DNA of 7,155 nt. It comes from CG2-30-40-21 sp043806395. Lineage in GTDB: Bacteria; UBA9089; CG2-30-40-21. The stretch is from the NCBI GenBank assembly GCA_043806395.1, contig JAZDHC010000273.1:1-7155 (forward strand). The letters are read 5' to 3'. Numbering within the stretch: position 1 is the stretch's first letter; each line of letters begins with the position of its first letter. Below the pieces are notes generated by a model. It was given only the letters and a program-made list of their open reading frames with translations. It was not told the origin of the DNA and made no database searches. Shown piece by piece: positions 6,782-7,155 of the stretch. Both the position numbers and the translations under genes were made by a program.

Positions 6782-6809
6782 GTTATACACCTTTTCACTC
6801 TTTTGTCAA
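6782..6809 (-). promoter_or_regulatory. Sigma70-like promoter of fic, possibly giving a leaderless mRNA
   Basis: TTGACA (6809-6804, minus strand) is separated by 16 bp from TATAAC (6787-6782). A start 7 nt downstream of the -10 box falls on the A of the ATG at 6775, so the transcript would be leaderless or nearly so. An AGGTG inside the spacer, 12 nt before the ATG, could serve as a ribosome binding site only for transcripts beginning further upstream. Confidence 0.6.
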
Positions 6810-6815
6810 CATAAT

Positions 6816-6849
6816 CGTGAAAATTTATAAAAAAACAGCGATTTTCACG
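6816..6849. repeat. 9-bp inverted repeat upstream of the fic promoter
   Basis: CGTGAAAAT (6816-6824) and ATTTTCACG (6841-6849) are perfect complements around a 16-nt loop containing a run of seven A on the plus strand. It ends 6 bp from the fic -35 box, so an operator role is possible but unproven. Confidence 0.45.
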
Positions 6850-6965
6850 GTTTTGGCAGAAAATTCGGAAATTACGAATTTTCTCATGGTCGCAGATTCT
6901 GTCTGATGTAAAATCACTAAATTCTTTGACCATGATAATTCTGCAACCAGTGGTTGAACTAAGCC
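6825..6965 (-). pseudogene. Decayed fragment resembling DUF1016 (YhcG-type PDDEXK nuclease) N-terminal domain
   Basis: One minus-strand frame reads GLVQPLVAELSWSKNLVILH, then QTESATMRKFVI, before running into unrelated residues and a stop at 6825. The LVAELSWSKNLVIL...REF pattern matches, from memory, the core of the DUF1016 N-terminal domain of YhcG-type nucleases. There is no start codon context, and nothing before or after fits the family, so this is at most a 30-40 codon relic. DUF1016 genes are known passengers of type I restriction operons, next to fic and hsdR, which agrees with the neighbours here. The call rests on a short match. Confidence 0.42.
6858..6884. repeat. 10-bp inverted repeat
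   Basis: AGAAAATTCG (6858-6867) and CGAATTTTCT (6875-6884) are perfect complements around a 7-nt loop. It lies within the decayed DUF1016-like stretch. No T-run follows directly on either strand, so it is not a convincing terminator. Confidence 0.5.
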
Positions 6966-7033
6966 ACAGTAGTGGTAGTAATTCATCCAATATATGAAGT
7001 ATATAAACTAAGATCGTAACTACTCAGGTGTAA

Positions 7034-7155
7034 ATAAGGGAAAAGGGGAAAGTAGGGGAAAATGGAAAAGAGAGAGAATTATGTTTCTTTTTCCCCTTTT
7101 TCCAGCTTTTTCCCTTTTCCCTTTAATCTCTTCCCTGTTCCCTTTTACCTTACTT
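7034..7155. repeat. Purine tract facing pyrimidine tract (imperfect inverted repeat)
   Basis: Bases 7034-7079 of the plus strand are nearly all A and G (repeated GGGAAAA and GGGGAAA units). Bases 7085 to the window end are nearly all C and T (TTTTCCCC, TTTTTCCC and CCCTTTT units). The two arms can pair imperfectly into a long hairpin around an AT-rich centre, and each arm could adopt triplex-type structure. No coding frame is apparent. The element runs off the window edge. The stretch 6966-7033 holds nothing I can assign. Confidence 0.7.

Noticed and set aside
6778..6990. 70-codon minus-strand open frame upstream of fic
   Set aside because: The protein has no recognisable pattern, runs through the fic promoter and two palindromes, and a different frame of the same strand carries the DUF1016-like relic.
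1..7155. Transposase, integrase, tRNA or rRNA genes
   Set aside because: None recognised on either strand, so there is no direct evidence of an insertion sequence or tRNA-targeted island.

Overview
The window is AT-rich bacterial DNA. It carries a complete fliF (flagellar MS ring, flagellar type III export), so the host is probably a flagellated, Gram-negative-type bacterium. Its ends are built of the hairpin-rich dispersed repeats (CGCAGAG octamers, ACACAGAT/CACGAATT units, purine/pyrimidine tracts) that I associate with environmental and candidate-phylum genomes. I cannot name the lineage from the sequence. All supportable genes lie on the minus strand, so the biological order runs from high to low coordinates.

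Right end to about 5750: 7034-7155 is a purine-rich tract facing a pyrimidine-rich tract. Next comes a stretch whose minus strand still encodes a decayed fragment resembling the DUF1016 (YhcG-type nuclease) N-terminal domain. It is followed by two short palindromes and a sigma70-like promoter that fires almost exactly at the start of an intact class II Fic AMP-transferase gene. The Fic stop overlaps (ATGA) the start of a 49-codon remnant that is clearly the N-terminus of a type I restriction HsdR subunit. The remnant ends where bioF begins. Together these look like an eroded type I restriction-modification operon (hsdM-hsdS-yhcG-fic-hsdR type) of which only fic survives whole.

Centre: bioF (8-amino-7-oxononanoate synthase, biotin synthesis) and fliF. 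A textbook promoter (TTGACA, 17 bp, TATAAT) overlaps the bioF stop codon and should drive fliF. The true fliF start is the second in-frame ATG, because the first lies inside its Shine-Dalgarno sequence. fliG, the usual gene after fliF, is absent.

Left half: instead of flagellar genes, fliF is followed after 30 nt by a co-directional type II restriction-modification cassette. This consists of a 68-aa protein of unknown function, a beta-class DNA methyltransferase (ATGA overlap), and a TdeIII-like PD-(D/E)XK endonuclease broken by a single-base frameshift. A small DUF4160-DUF2442 pair, a toxin-antitoxin-like arrangement, follows. All these genes are tightly spaced and have good ribosome binding sites, so they may be read from the fliF promoter. 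The left 327 bp are repeats, including a 27-bp perfect inverted repeat.

Overall, two core genes sit between a relict type I and a damaged type II restriction system. The methylase is intact while both nucleases are broken.
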